Source: Floricoccus penangensis (GTDB lineage: Bacteria > Bacillota > Bacilli > Lactobacillales > Streptococcaceae). Taken from it: a stretch of 64,000 bases of DNA. Under the pieces are notes generated by a model, which was given only the letters and a program-made list of their open reading frames with translations, had not been told where the DNA came from and made no database searches. Position 1 is the stretch's first letter, and each line of letters opens with the position of its first letter. Positions 45,434-54,321 of this stretch are shown here, piece after piece. The stretch lies in assembly GCF_001832885.1 (NCBI RefSeq), contig NZ_MKIQ01000002.1:1-64000 (forward strand), given 5' to 3'. The position numbers and the translations under genes are program-made.

Positions 45434-45955
45434 TTATTTTAATATTAGTTGATAGGCATATCGTAGTCCCTCAAACATCACGTTTCCTCGGTATTCAAAG
45501 CCTTGTTTTTCAAGTACTCCACGCATAACCTTGTTCTCGGGATGAGTATCTACACGAAAATCAGTAAATCCTTGCATTCTCATGGTACTCAATATATTTG
45601 ACCAAAAGATATTTGCTAACCCAAGTCCCCTAAATTCAGCAGACAAAGCCATACGATGGATAGTGACGTAATTTTCTGCTCCATCACTTTCTTGCCACTT
45701 GCCGTCAGCTATCTTCTGGTAAGCTGGTTCGACACTTGTCATTATGACAGCATAACCTGCAATCTTCTCATTTACCACGAGTACACAAGCTTCCTTTTCA
45801 GAACTTCTGATATCATCTTCAATATCAGAAACTGCTGGATATTCATTTTGCCACTGGTCGATTTTTTGCTGAGCCAGATATCCTTTAGCTGATGCTATGA
45901 TCTGCATGATCTCTGCTAAATCTTCTAATTTTGCTTGTCTAATGTAGACTGTCAT
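45434..45955 (-). CDS. GNAT N-acetyltransferase
   Basis: 173 residues. YIRQAKLEDLAEIMQII at the start, HRMALSAEFRGLGLANIFW (acetyl-CoA loop, about 100-118) and RVDTHPENKVMRGVLEKQGFEYRG near the end. Substrate unknown. AGGTGG precedes the ATG. First gene of the GNAT-DUF1912-mepB unit. Confidence 0.9.
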   Translation of the reverse strand: MTVYIRQAKLEDLAEIMQIIASAKGYLAQQKIDQWQNEYPAVSDIEDDIRSSEKEACVLVVNEKIAGYAVIMTSVEPAYQKIADGKWQESDGAENYVTIHRMALSAEFRGLGLANIFWSNILSTMRMQGFTDFRVDTHPENKVMRGVLEKQGFEYRGNVMFEGLRYAYQLILK

Positions 45956-46011
45956 AATCTAATTTCCACCTTGCAATAAGTATAACAAAGTCTCTTCCTT
46001 TTCTCAAAGAA

Positions 46012-46896
46012 CTAAATATCCTTTTGGAGAAAAGCGATTGAGACGATTACTAGAATAAAGCCGATTATCTCAATGTAAGTCAGTCTATGACTAAAGACAA
46101 AAATTGATAAGATGTTTGAAAGGATGGGCTCCCAGGCAGTTAACACTCCCGCTAGTGCTGGGCTGATGTATTTTACGCTTGAGAGATATACCAGATAGGC
46201 GAAAAGTGTGCCGAGAATGATTACAACTGTTAAATGTCCAATTGTGGTAAAGTTGAAAACTCCTGTTGGTTTCCATAATGGATGAACAATATTTGCTGGT
46301 ATCCCTGCTATTATCATTCCCCAGCCAACGACTAAGATAGTGCTATATTTTTTTAAAATCCTTTGTGGTTGAATGCTGTAAATTGCAAGGCTTACGGCTG
46401 TCATGATTCCCCAGAATAATGGTGGAAAAGACGTTATGAGATTTGATATATTTCCTTTTGTTACTATTAAAAGAACGCCAATACTTGTTGCAAATAAGAG
46501 AACAAATGTTTTAGCCGAAGGCATCTTTTTATTTTTAATGGCTTCATAAATAATTATGAAAAATGGACATGTATATTGAAGAATAGTAGCTAATGCTGAA
46601 TTGCTAAGTTCAATGGTCTTAAAAAATGCAAATTGGAGCATGAACATTCCAGCAAAAGAGAAAATAATAATATCGATTAAATCCCTCTTGTTTTTGAAAA
46701 TCTCAAATATCTTTTCCTTAAAAATAAATTTTGCACTAAGAAGTAACAAAATTCCTGATATTACAGTTCTCGCTGTGACTACCCAACTAGCAGTGAAGCC
46801 ATAATCTTCAAATAGTATCTGACCTGAAATTCCTGATATAGCCCATAAACTACAAGCTAATAATGCTAAAAATATACCTTTATTCTTTGTTCCCAT
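46012..46896 (-). CDS. DMT-superfamily transporter (EamA x2)
   Basis: About 294 residues from ATG 46896 (MGTKNKGIFLALLACSLWAISG), chosen for the AAGGAG just upstream; the frame upstream to 46932 has no site. Ten predicted helices in two EamA repeats. The first repeat ends in ILQYTCPFFIIIYEAI, the second in PALAGVLTAWEPILSNILS. Members export amino acids or metabolites; substrate not determined. Monocistronic. Confidence 0.88.
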   Translation of the reverse strand: MGTKNKGIFLALLACSLWAISGISGQILFEDYGFTASWVVTARTVISGILLLLSAKFIFKEKIFEIFKNKRDLIDIIIFSFAGMFMLQFAFFKTIELSNSALATILQYTCPFFIIIYEAIKNKKMPSAKTFVLLFATSIGVLLIVTKGNISNLITSFPPLFWGIMTAVSLAIYSIQPQRILKKYSTILVVGWGMIIAGIPANIVHPLWKPTGVFNFTTIGHLTVVIILGTLFAYLVYLSSVKYISPALAGVLTAWEPILSNILSIFVFSHRLTYIEIIGFILVIVSIAFLQKDI

Positions 46897-46974
46897 ACGT
46901 ATCTCCTTATAATTGTTATAACTATAATACAAAAATACTCTATTAACTAGACCTTTAGTGTTTATTTCTTGTAC

Positions 46975-47000
46975 AAAAAAAAGACCGAATTGTTCGGTCT
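46975..47000 (-). terminator. Terminator after rlmD-type gene
   Basis: Minus-strand AGACCGAA-CAA-TTCGGTCT followed by eight T. Confidence 0.88.
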
Positions 47001-47007
47001 CAAAATT

Positions 47008-48363
47008 CTATTTTCTTGTTAATTTAACTACACATTCTGTTCGAGCTGTTTGTGGGAACATATCAACTGATTGTAAGTATTCAACATTGTATACTTGCGA
47101 TAATTTAACTAGGTCACGTGCAAGTGTCGATACATTACATGATACATAAACCATTTTTTCTGGTTTATATTCCACTATTAAATCCAGTAGTTTATCATCT
47201 AATCCAGTTCTAGGTGGGTCGACAATTATAGCATCTGCCCTATAACCTTCTTTATACCACTTAGGAATGATATCCTCAGCTTGTCCAACCTCGTAATGAG
47301 TGTTATCAAAACCTAGATTTTCTGCATTCTTCTTAGCATCATCAATCCCTTGTGCGATTACATCCATTCCACGAACTGACTTCACTTTTGAAGCAAAAGC
47401 TAAGCCAATTGTTCCTACTCCACAATATGCGTCTATGATATTGTCATTTTCTGATACATCAAGTGCGTTTATAGCTTCTTGATAAAGGACATTTGTCTGC
47501 ATACTATTAAGTTGATAAAAGGCGCGTGGGCTAAGAGAAAATTCATAATCTAATACTTCTTCATTAATGGCCTCTTGTCCCCAAATAATTTCAGTATGTT
47601 GTCCATAAATTTCTGACGATTTTTTCGTATTAATATTAAGAGCAATTGTCTTGATTTGCGGATATTCTGCCACTAAATCTTTCGATATTCGGTCTAAATT
47701 AATATTTTTACTCGAGATAAAAACTAGCTGAACTTGGTCTGATTTCATAGCATGACGGACCATAACTGTCCTTAGACCCTGACTTCTCCTTTCATCAAAT
47801 AAAGGAAGTTTATATTTAGAAATCAAATTACGAATAGTATTGATTATCGATTGAGTTAATTGGTCTTGAACTAGACAGTCTTTTATATCAATTAAACGGT
47901 GAGAGTTTTCAGCATACAGACCTACGTTCACCTTGTCTTTGATTTGACGAGTTTGAAACTGTAGTTTGTTACGATAATGCCAAGGTTCCTTCATACCCAT
48001 CGTTGGTCTCAATTCATAATCCGAAAAACCTTCTGGTTTGAATTTTTGAAGGGATTGCTTAAGAATATCACGCTTAAATTCCAACTGAGCTGAATACTCA
48101 AGGTGCATAATCTGGCAACCTCCGCATTCTTCGTAGTACTTACATGCTGGGTCTACTCTTTGACGTGATTTTTTATTAATATTTACAATTTCTGCTTCTA
48201 CATAACGGCCTTGAGCTTTAGTAATAACAGAATAAACTTCTTCCTTAGGGAGCGCCCCTTTTACAAATACAGTTTGTCCTTTAAAATTACCAATACCTTC
48301 GCCATTTATCCCCATCTTTTTTATTTTAAGGGGGATTTTTTGTCCTACTTTTAAATATACCAT
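47008..48363 (-). CDS. 23S rRNA uracil-C5 methyltransferase (RlmD/RlmCD family)
   Basis: TrmA-family enzyme, 451 residues from ATG 48363 ([13 protein letters not shown]). N-terminal TRAM domain (about 1-60), Fe-S cysteines in [11 protein letters not shown], the SAM loop [17 protein letters not shown], and the catalytic Cys in [14 protein letters not shown] near the end. In Bacillus-type bacteria one such enzyme methylates U747 and U1939. The upstream extension to TTG 48414 runs through a TATAAT box and is rejected. The chosen ATG has no Shine-Dalgarno sequence and sits where transcription should start. Confidence 0.93.
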   Translation of the reverse strand: MVYLKVGQKIPLKIKKMGINGEGIGNFKGQTVFVKGALPKEEVYSVITKAQGRYVEAEIVNINKKSRQRVDPACKYYEECGGCQIMHLEYSAQLEFKRDILKQSLQKFKPEGFSDYELRPTMGMKEPWHYRNKLQFQTRQIKDKVNVGLYAENSHRLIDIKDCLVQDQLTQSIINTIRNLISKYKLPLFDERRSQGLRTVMVRHAMKSDQVQLVFISSKNINLDRISKDLVAEYPQIKTIALNINTKKSSEIYGQHTEIIWGQEAINEEVLDYEFSLSPRAFYQLNSMQTNVLYQEAINALDVSENDNIIDAYCGVGTIGLAFASKVKSVRGMDVIAQGIDDAKKNAENLGFDNTHYEVGQAEDIIPKWYKEGYRADAIIVDPPRTGLDDKLLDLIVEYKPEKMVYVSCNVSTLARDLVKLSQVYNVEYLQSVDMFPQTARTECVVKLTRK

Positions 48364-48673
48364 AGAAGTATTATAACATTTAATATGAAAAATCTTCTTC
48401 AAAAGTACGTACAATACTAAAAGCTATTTTATAAACTTCTATCATAGTGAATTGTGATAGAAAATAGCATCAACTAACACTTCATAATATCAAAAAAAAA
48501 ATCAAATTTACAATATTTACTGCGTACAGTTTATCTGTGCAATTTCTAAAGAAAAGTTATATTATGAAGCCATATTAAATGAGGAGGTGATTATTAGAAG
48601 AGAAATTATGGGGAATTTTATCTAATGTCGTAACTAACTTAATACTTAATACAAATTAAAAAGGAGAATTAAT
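48364..48673. other. Divergent intergenic region
   Basis: Holds the rlmD-type extended -10 TGTTATAAT (TATAAT at 48370-48375, minus) ending 6 bases before its ATG. On the plus side is the leader of the SDR gene, which contains an isolated perfect anti-16S match AGGAGGTGA (48582-48590) not followed by a convincing ORF. The true SDR site AAAAAGGAG is at about 48658-48666. Confidence 0.5.
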
Positions 48674-49453
48674 ATGTACGGAGAATTACATGGTAAGGTA
48701 GCTGTAATTACAGGAGCTGCAACGGGGCTAGGGCTTGCAATTTCACTAAGATATATACTTGAAGGAATGAATGTAGTCGGTGACTATGTTGGAACACTTC
48801 CTGATGAATTAGCTGACGCTGCTAAGAAGCATCCAGATAGAGTAAAATTCGTTGAAGCTGATGTTTCTAACGAAAAACAAGTTGAGGGACTAGCAAAAAC
48901 TGCCGTTGATACTTTTGGAGATATCGATATCTGGGTAAATAATGCAGGTGTTGAAAAAGCTTGTCATACTGCTGAAATGCCATTTAAAGAATGGAAAAAA
49001 GTACTGGATGTCAACTTAGACGGTGTGTTCCTTGGTTCTCGTGAAGCCTTAAAACACTTTACAAAAAACAAGAAAAAAGGAACAATCATCAACATGTCTT
49101 CAGTTCACCAACAAATTCCATGGCCTACTTTTGCGCACTATGCAGCAAGTAAAGGTGCAACTGAAATGTTTACTAAAACAATTGCGCTTGAATATGCTGA
49201 TCAAGGAATTCGTGCAAACTGTATAGCACCAGGGGCTATTGATACTCCAATTAATGCTAAAAAGTTTTCAGACCCTAAACAATTGGCTCAAACTGAAAGC
49301 ATGGTACCAATGGGAAATATCGGTAAACCACAAGATATTGCGAATGCTGCAGCTTTCTTAGCTTCAGATGAAGCTTCTTATATAACTGGTACAACTTTAT
49401 TCGTTGATGGAGGAATGACTCTATACCCTTCATTCCAACATGGTGCAGGTTGA
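48674..49453 (+). CDS. SDR oxidoreductase, glucose 1-dehydrogenase type
   Basis: 259-residue short-chain dehydrogenase. Cofactor loop TGAATGLG (about 14-21), NNAG (about 90-93), the active-site Ser in NMSSVHQQIPW and YxxxK in YAASKGATEM, and the family end TGTTLFVDGGMTLYPSF. Overall it resembles the Bacillus-type glucose 1-dehydrogenases that form gluconolactone with NAD(P)+. The downstream lactonase gene supports that idea; no assay evidence is available. AAAAAGGAGA precedes the ATG. Confidence 0.88.
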   Translation: MYGELHGKVAVITGAATGLGLAISLRYILEGMNVVGDYVGTLPDELADAAKKHPDRVKFVEADVSNEKQVEGLAKTAVDTFGDIDIWVNNAGVEKACHTAEMPFKEWKKVLDVNLDGVFLGSREALKHFTKNKKKGTIINMSSVHQQIPWPTFAHYAASKGATEMFTKTIALEYADQGIRANCIAPGAIDTPINAKKFSDPKQLAQTESMVPMGNIGKPQDIANAAAFLASDEASYITGTTLFVDGGMTLYPSFQHGAG

Positions 49454-49474
49454 TAAAAACAATCAACATAGTTA

Positions 49475-49505
49475 GCCAGTGGGTCACAGTGCCCCTGGTT
49501 TTTTC
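49475..49505 (+). terminator. Hairpin between SDR and YczE-like genes
   Basis: CCAGTGGG-TCACAGTG-CCCCTGG then TTTTTTC. It may end part of the transcripts and lower expression of the permease and lactonase genes. Confidence 0.7.
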
Positions 49506-49527
49506 ATAAATGAAATGGAGGTAATTT

Positions 49528-50136
49528 ATGAAATTTTTTAAAAATGTAGTGATAATCTTAATAGGTCTACTTACAATGTCAGTAGGATCAAGTATCTTAC
49601 GTACAGCAAAACTTGGGGTTGATCCATTTACTGCAATGAATATCGGATTATCTAGTCACGTTGGATTAAGCCTAAGTGTATTCCAAATTATCGTAAACTG
49701 CTTAATATTAGTCTATGTTTACCTATACAATAAAAAAGCAATTGGTTTAGGTACAATTTTAAACATGTTCCTAGTAGGGGCATTCATTGATATGTTTTCA
49801 GCAATGTTCAAACCGCTAACACATTCAATGACTCATTCTTTAATTGCACAAACTCTTTGTTTAATTATAGGTATAGCATTGTTTACTCTAGGTTCAGCAA
49901 TATATATGGCAACAAATCAGGGGGATTCGCCATATGATGCTATTGCACCAACAATTTGTAAACAAACAGGTAAAAGTTATACACCTGTTAGAACAACCCA
50001 AGATATAATTGTCGTTATCATTGGTTTCCTTGCAGGAGGTCCAATTGGTGTTGGTACAATTATTTGTGCCTTCGGATGTGGTCCACTAATCTCATTCTGG
50101 ACTTCAATCGTTAAACCAATAATTAAAAAATTATAA
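49528..50136 (+). CDS. YczE/YitT-like membrane protein
   Basis: 202 residues with about five membrane helices. The segment LRTAKLGVDPFTAMNIGLSSHVGLS (about 25-49) and the later NQGDSPYDAIAP repeat-like counterpart are typical of YczE/YitT relatives (DUF6198/DUF161 type). These are integral membrane proteins of unknown transport function. AATGGAGG precedes the ATG. Between the dehydrogenase and lactonase genes it could move glucose, gluconate or a related compound; this is inference from position only. Confidence 0.75.
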   Translation: MKFFKNVVIILIGLLTMSVGSSILRTAKLGVDPFTAMNIGLSSHVGLSLSVFQIIVNCLILVYVYLYNKKAIGLGTILNMFLVGAFIDMFSAMFKPLTHSMTHSLIAQTLCLIIGIALFTLGSAIYMATNQGDSPYDAIAPTICKQTGKSYTPVRTTQDIIVVIIGFLAGGPIGVGTIICAFGCGPLISFWTSIVKPIIKKL

Positions 50137-50164
50137 AGTATAAGGTATCCAGGAGGAGTAACTT

Positions 50165-51229
50165 ATGGTTAAAAAAGAAAGAATATTATTCGGTACATAT
50201 ACTGACGATCCAACATACTCAGAGAAAAACTTGAGTGAAGGAGTGTATGAGGCATACCTAGATCTTGATAAAGGAAAGCTTACAGATTCATCTTTGATTA
50301 TCAAAGAAGCGAATCCAACATACTTAGTTACTAATAAAGAAAATTCTATATTTACAGTCAATGGACATAAAAGAATGGGTGGAGTCGCTTCTTATGATTC
50401 AGATTATAAATTAATTGATAAAATACTAGAGACTGGATCTCCTGTATGTTATGTTTCAATAGATGAAAAGCGACAACTACTATTTGGAGCAAACTATCAC
50501 AAAGGAGAGCTCAATAGCTATAAAATTACAAACAATAAAAATTTAAATAGCATTGAATCTCTATATCATAGTGAACCTATTGGTCCACATAAAAACCAAG
50601 ATGCTCCTCATATTCATTTTGCTAATCTAACACCTGACGGTAGATTAATCGCCTGTGACTTAGGTACTGATAGAGTTTATCTATACGATGTATTAGAGAC
50701 TGGTGAGTTGACCCTTAAAAGTATTTGGCACGCCAAGCCAGCAACTGGACCTCGACATCTTGTTTTTAGTAAAAACGGGAAATACGTATATGTAGTTGGG
50801 GAATTAGACTGTTCTGTTAACGTTTTAGAATATGATAAGAAAGAGGCAACACTCAAAACTATTAGTAAAACGTTCACTATTGATCTAGACTTTGTTGATT
50901 TCAATAGTGCAGCTGCAATACGACTTTCTAATGATGGTAAGTATTTATACGTTTCTAATAGAGGTGAAAATTCTATTGTGGTCTTTGAAGTTTCAAAAAG
51001 TGGAAAAGACATTAAAGAAATTCAAAGAATCTATACAACAGGAAACTTCCCACGTGATTTTAATATAAATGATAGTGGAGAATTTTTAGTTTGTGGATTC
51101 CAATATAGTGATTATATTAACCTATTTAGTATTGACCAAAATACTGGGAAATTATCACTTATTCAGGATGACTTTTTTGTTCCAGAAGTAGTATGCGTCC
51201 ACTTTCCGAAAAGCACGCCACACAAATGA
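50165..51229 (+). CDS. Lactonase family beta-propeller protein
   Basis: 354 residues of the 6-phosphogluconolactonase-type (YkgB/Pgl) seven-blade propeller family. FGTYTDDP at the start, the blade motif HIHFANLTPDGRLIACDLGTDRVYLY, GPRHLVFSKNGKYVYVVGELD and SNDGKYLYVSNRGENSI. No signal peptide, so cytosolic. It opens gluconolactone or its 6-phosphate. AGGAGG precedes the start. Together with the SDR enzyme it would convert glucose to gluconate. Confidence 0.88.
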   Translation: MVKKERILFGTYTDDPTYSEKNLSEGVYEAYLDLDKGKLTDSSLIIKEANPTYLVTNKENSIFTVNGHKRMGGVASYDSDYKLIDKILETGSPVCYVSIDEKRQLLFGANYHKGELNSYKITNNKNLNSIESLYHSEPIGPHKNQDAPHIHFANLTPDGRLIACDLGTDRVYLYDVLETGELTLKSIWHAKPATGPRHLVFSKNGKYVYVVGELDCSVNVLEYDKKEATLKTISKTFTIDLDFVDFNSAAAIRLSNDGKYLYVSNRGENSIVVFEVSKSGKDIKEIQRIYTTGNFPRDFNINDSGEFLVCGFQYSDYINLFSIDQNTGKLSLIQDDFFVPEVVCVHFPKSTPHK

Positions 51230-51269
51230 TGTTAACGGATACAAAAATTCTAAATTGTAAGCTAAAATA

Positions 51270-51298
51270 TTGCTAATAGTTTTGTTTTTGTGTAAAAT
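51270..51298 (+). promoter_or_regulatory. nox promoter
   Basis: TTGCTA (51270-51275), 17-base spacer, TAAAAT (51293-51298). A TTGTG half-site in the spacer hints at a Rex-type redox operator but the second half is missing. Confidence 0.6.
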
Positions 51299-51334
51299 AA
51301 AACTATCTTAAAAAATAAAGGGGAATAATTAACT

Positions 51335-52672
51335 ATGAAAACAGTTATTATTGGTACCAACCATGCTGGTATCGCCGCTGCAAACACTCTATTGGATAAC
51401 TATCCAGATCAAGAAATCGTGATGATCGACCGTAACTCAAACTTGAGCTACCTAGGTTGTGGAACTGCTCTTTGGGTAGGACGTCAAATCGATGGTTACG
51501 AAGGTCTTTTCTATACAAATGAAGAACAATTTCGTGCTAAAGGTGCTGAGATCTTTATGGAGACTGAAGTTGACAAAATTGATTTTGACAACAAGACAGT
51601 AAAAGCTAAATCTAAAGATGGTGAAGAATTTGATGTAACTTACGATAAACTAATTATCGCTAGTGGTTCAAAACCTATCATTCCAAACATTCCTGGTAAA
51701 GACTTAGACGGAATTCATTTCCTTAAACTTTTCCAAGAAGGACAAGCTGTTGATAAAGATATGAGTCGTGATGATGTTAAGACAGTTGCCGTTATTGGTG
51801 CTGGATACATCGGTGTTGAAATCGCTGAAGCTGCTCGTCGTCGTGGTAAAAATGTTTTACTATTTGATGCTGAAGACACTTCTCTTGCTTCATATTATGA
51901 TGAAGACTTCACTAAATTGATGGATAAAAATCTTGCTGATAATGGTATCGAATTACACTTCAGCGAACCAGCTACAGCATACGAAGGTGATGCTAATGGA
52001 CGTGTTAACAAAGTAATTACTGGTAAAGGTACTTATGATGTTGATATGGTTATCAACTCAATTGGTTTCACTGCCAATGCTGATTTAGGAAAAGATAGCC
52101 TAGATACATTCAGAAATGGTGCATATATCGTTGACCGTACACAAAAAACTAGCAATGATGATGTATATGCTGTTGGTGACTGTGCTACAATCTACTCAAA
52201 TGCAATCCAAGATACTACATATATCGCTCTTGCATCAAATGCGGTACGTTCTGGTATTGTAGCAGGACATAATGTTGGTGGAACTAAATTAGAATCACCA
52301 GGTGTTCAAGGTTCTAATGGTATTGATATTTTCGGTCTAGGTATGGTTTCTACAGGTATCTCTGTCAAAGCTGCTGGCAAGAACAATATTGAAGTTCTTT
52401 ACACAGAATATGAAGATTTACAAAAACCTTCTTTCATTAAAGATGATAACAAGTTGGTTAAGATTCGTATCGTATACGAAAAAGATAGTCGTCGTATCGT
52501 TGGAGCACAACTTGCTTCAAGAGAAGATATTTCTGCAAACATTCATATGTTTAGTCTTGCAATTCAAGAAAAATTAACAATTGATCAACTTCAACTTCTT
52601 GATATCTTCTTCTTACCACACTTCAACCAACCATATAACTATATCACTATGGCTGCTTTGAAAGCTAAATAA
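51335..52672 (+). CDS. nox: NADH oxidase, water-forming
   Basis: 445-residue flavoprotein that reduces oxygen to water with NADH, regenerating NAD+ in fermenting cocci. FAD motif VIIGTNHAGIAAA at the start, the redox-active Cys in SYLGCGTALWVG (near residue 43), NADH motif VIGAGYIGVEIAEA, and the terminal FLPHFNQPYNYI dimer segment. AAGGGGAA precedes the ATG. CoA-disulfide reductase relatives share the fold, but the length and motifs favour Nox. Codon bias suggests high expression. Confidence 0.95.
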   Translation: MKTVIIGTNHAGIAAANTLLDNYPDQEIVMIDRNSNLSYLGCGTALWVGRQIDGYEGLFYTNEEQFRAKGAEIFMETEVDKIDFDNKTVKAKSKDGEEFDVTYDKLIIASGSKPIIPNIPGKDLDGIHFLKLFQEGQAVDKDMSRDDVKTVAVIGAGYIGVEIAEAARRRGKNVLLFDAEDTSLASYYDEDFTKLMDKNLADNGIELHFSEPATAYEGDANGRVNKVITGKGTYDVDMVINSIGFTANADLGKDSLDTFRNGAYIVDRTQKTSNDDVYAVGDCATIYSNAIQDTTYIALASNAVRSGIVAGHNVGGTKLESPGVQGSNGIDIFGLGMVSTGISVKAAGKNNIEVLYTEYEDLQKPSFIKDDNKLVKIRIVYEKDSRRIVGAQLASREDISANIHMFSLAIQEKLTIDQLQLLDIFFLPHFNQPYNYITMAALKAK

Positions 52673-52681
52673 TATATTACT

Positions 52682-52708
52682 GGGCACATCTTAAGATGTG
52701 CTCTTTAT
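52682..52708 (+). terminator. nox terminator
   Basis: GCACATC-TTAA-GATGTGC followed by TCTTTATTT. Confidence 0.8.
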
Positions 52709-52727
52709 TTACCTTTTATATTTCAAA

Positions 52728-52750
52728 AAAACTCGTCAAATGACGAGTTT
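52728..52750. terminator. Bidirectional terminator
   Basis: AAACTCGTCA-AA-TGACGAGTTT with A and T runs, facing the convergent membrane-protein genes. Confidence 0.75.
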
Positions 52751-53101
52751 TTAAATTTTTTTATCAAAGTACTTAAGAGCAAAAAGATCAACTAGAAATC
52801 CAATAGATAATACAATTATTATTATCATAATTACACTATAAAGATCAATATTTATAGTCTTTAAATTTGGGTAAAATCTTTTTAATATCGTAAAAACTAA
52901 CGATATAACTAAGAAAAAATCTAAAGCAAAATAATAATAGTATCTTGAAACATTACCCGCCTTTTCTCTAATTATTTTCCATCTCTCATCTTCTCCATAT
53001 TCTTTCACTTTGTTGCCTGAATAAATAATATACCAAATACATATTCCTGCAATTAGAATATCAATAAGAAGTTGTATTAAATCATAATCCATAATGTTCA
53101 T
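52751..53101 (-). CDS. DERW-motif membrane protein 3
   Basis: 116 residues with three or four predicted helices. A cytosolic segment KEYGEDERWKIIREKAGNVSRYYYY (about 33-57) is shared with two neighbouring proteins as (S/K)EYxxDERWxxIxxKA. It ends LDLFALKYFDKKI-like, also shared. Resembles DUF2178-type proteins, which are often paired with small XRE regulators. Function unknown. It follows its paralogue by 11 bases. Confidence 0.75.
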   Translation of the reverse strand: MNIMDYDLIQLLIDILIAGICIWYIIYSGNKVKEYGEDERWKIIREKAGNVSRYYYYFALDFFLVISLVFTILKRFYPNLKTINIDLYSVIMIIIIVLSIGFLVDLFALKYFDKKI

Positions 53102-53112
53102 CCTTTGCTATT

Positions 53113-53406
53113 TTACATATTTTTGTCATAGTATCTTAAAGCAAAATACTCTACAATAACTGAAAGCATATAAATAAATGCTAAAGTGGCAACTATTGAT
53201 ACCAAAGAAGTCCTACCTTCTGGTAAAATCTTACCAAAAATAAGAAGGACTACAGGTCGTGCTAGAATCCATAACAGGTATATTGCTGCAGCTGTAAGAC
53301 AACATATATCATAATATCTCCTGACAACGTTACTAGCCTTTAATTTTATTATCATCCAGCGCTCATCGTTTCCATATTCACTTCCTTTATCACGATAATA
53401 ACCCAT
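53113..53406 (-). CDS. DERW-motif membrane protein 2
   Basis: 97 residues. It opens directly with the shared motif (MGYYRDKGSEYGNDERWMIIKLKASNVVRRYYD), so the first helix of the other two is missing. Two further helices and the shared ending EYFALRYYDKNM follow. Probably an N-terminally shortened paralogue; it lies right beside a repeat block, where an insertion may have trimmed it. Function unknown. Confidence 0.7.
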   Translation of the reverse strand: MGYYRDKGSEYGNDERWMIIKLKASNVVRRYYDICCLTAAAIYLLWILARPVVLLIFGKILPEGRTSLVSIVATLAFIYMLSVIVEYFALRYYDKNM

Positions 53407-53448
53407 ATATTTATAGTTGATTAAAATAGAAATATCTTCGTTTTACTA

Positions 53449-53667
53449 CGCTGTCGATTACACTTAAATAAGCAAGCTTATTAGTGTAAGTCGCAAGACA
53501 AGGCACTTCGCTTCGCTACGATGTCCATAGAACTTAAATTGCTAAAGCAATTAGTTCTCTAATGGCGATGAATCGATGATAGAACTAGGGTTCATCGAGA
53601 TGAGTCGCTACGCCTTGCTCCGATGTCGATTATACTTTAATAAGCAAGCTTATTAGTATAAATCGCA
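53449..53667. repeat. Block of four hairpin repeat modules (locus 2)
   Basis: Imperfect palindromes at 53449-53494, 53519-53568, 53570-53608 and 53621-53667. Read on the minus strand, each is bordered by GCGAC/GCGAT-type and ATCGAC(A)-type words like locus 1 at 15.7-16.0 kb. Modules 1 and 4 share the stem ATAAGC-AA-GCTTAT. It separates two DERW-protein genes and contains no ORF. Confidence 0.7.
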
Positions 53668-53686
53668 ACGATGTATTAATCTATTT

Positions 53687-53779
53687 TTAAGTGACTATAA
53701 AAATAAGATACATTGTTGGAAAGCCTATAACAATAGCTATAATCATCTTAACTATTGCCCAAAATACAAAACTACTCAT
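53687..53779 (-). CDS. Single-helix membrane peptide, 30 residues
   Basis: Starts MSSFVFWAIVKM, almost entirely hydrophobic, one predicted helix. AAGGTGG lies 7 bases before the ATG, and it follows the DERW protein 1 gene by 11 bases. Signals are good for so small an ORF, but expression is unproven. Role unknown; it could be a small partner of the DERW proteins or a toxin-like peptide. Confidence 0.5.
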   Translation of the reverse strand: MSSFVFWAIVKMIIAIVIGFPTMYLIFIVT

Positions 53780-53790
53780 TTAATCCACCT

Positions 53791-54108
53791 TCATATTCTT
53801 GAATCATAATACTTTAAAGCAAGTCCGTATAGAGCTATTGGAACTGATGCAAGGGTAAAAATCAAGCTAGCAACTTCTGAATAAGACAGTTGACCATCTC
53901 TTATTTTTAAAATATTGATTAGTACTATTGCAACAAATGCCAAAATCATTATCGATAATAAATACCAACTAAATATACTTGCTGCTTTTTGCTCAACTGT
54001 TTTCCAACGTTCATCATTATTGTACTCTTTACGTTTTTTGTCACGAAAAGATACAGACCATGTACTAAATATAGTAATAATTGCATTAATAATTGTAAAA
54101 GAACCCAT
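53791..54108 (-). CDS. DERW-motif membrane protein 1
   Basis: 105 residues: a first helix, then KEYNNDERWKTVEQKAASIFSW (about 27-48), two more helices and the ending YGLALKYYDSRI. It lies 12 bases after the XRE regulator gene and is presumably co-transcribed with it, a pairing common for this kind of protein. GGAATTATAATGG precedes the ATG. Function unknown. Confidence 0.75.
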   Translation of the reverse strand: MGSFTIINAIITIFSTWSVSFRDKKRKEYNNDERWKTVEQKAASIFSWYLLSIMILAFVAIVLINILKIRDGQLSYSEVASLIFTLASVPIALYGLALKYYDSRI

Positions 54109-54120
54109 TATAATTCCTTT

Positions 54121-54321
54121 CTAATCTTCTTCTTGCACAAAGACTTCTGTTATATCCACACCAAATACTTTTGCTAGGGTAAAAGCTAAATCAAGTGATG
54201 GTGTATATTTATATTTTTCTATAGAAATTACTGCCTGTCTCGATATGCCTGCCATTTCTGCCAAGTCTGCCTGAGTCCAGTCGCGTTCTGCCCTCAAGAC
54301 TTTCAATCTATTTTTTATCAA
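54121..54321 (-). CDS. Small XRE-family regulator
   Basis: 66 residues, essentially one helix-turn-helix domain: RLKVLRAERDWTQADLAEMAGISRQAVISIEKYKYTPSLDLAFTLAKVF. It belongs to the YozG-like subgroup that accompanies membrane proteins with unknown roles. An imperfect palindrome TTGTTTACATTTACAGTGTAA overlies its promoter area (54350-54370) and could be the operator. Divergent from recX. Confidence 0.88.
   Translation of the reverse strand: MIKNRLKVLRAERDWTQADLAEMAGISRQAVISIEKYKYTPSLDLAFTLAKVFGVDITEVFVQEED

Noticed and set aside
48582-48620. Leader peptide after the perfect AGGAGGTGA before the SDR gene
   Set aside because: No start codon stands at a proper distance; the only ATG nearby overlaps the site and stops at once.
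51276-51300. Rex operator at nox
   Set aside because: Only one TTGTG half-site is present; the inverted half is missing.
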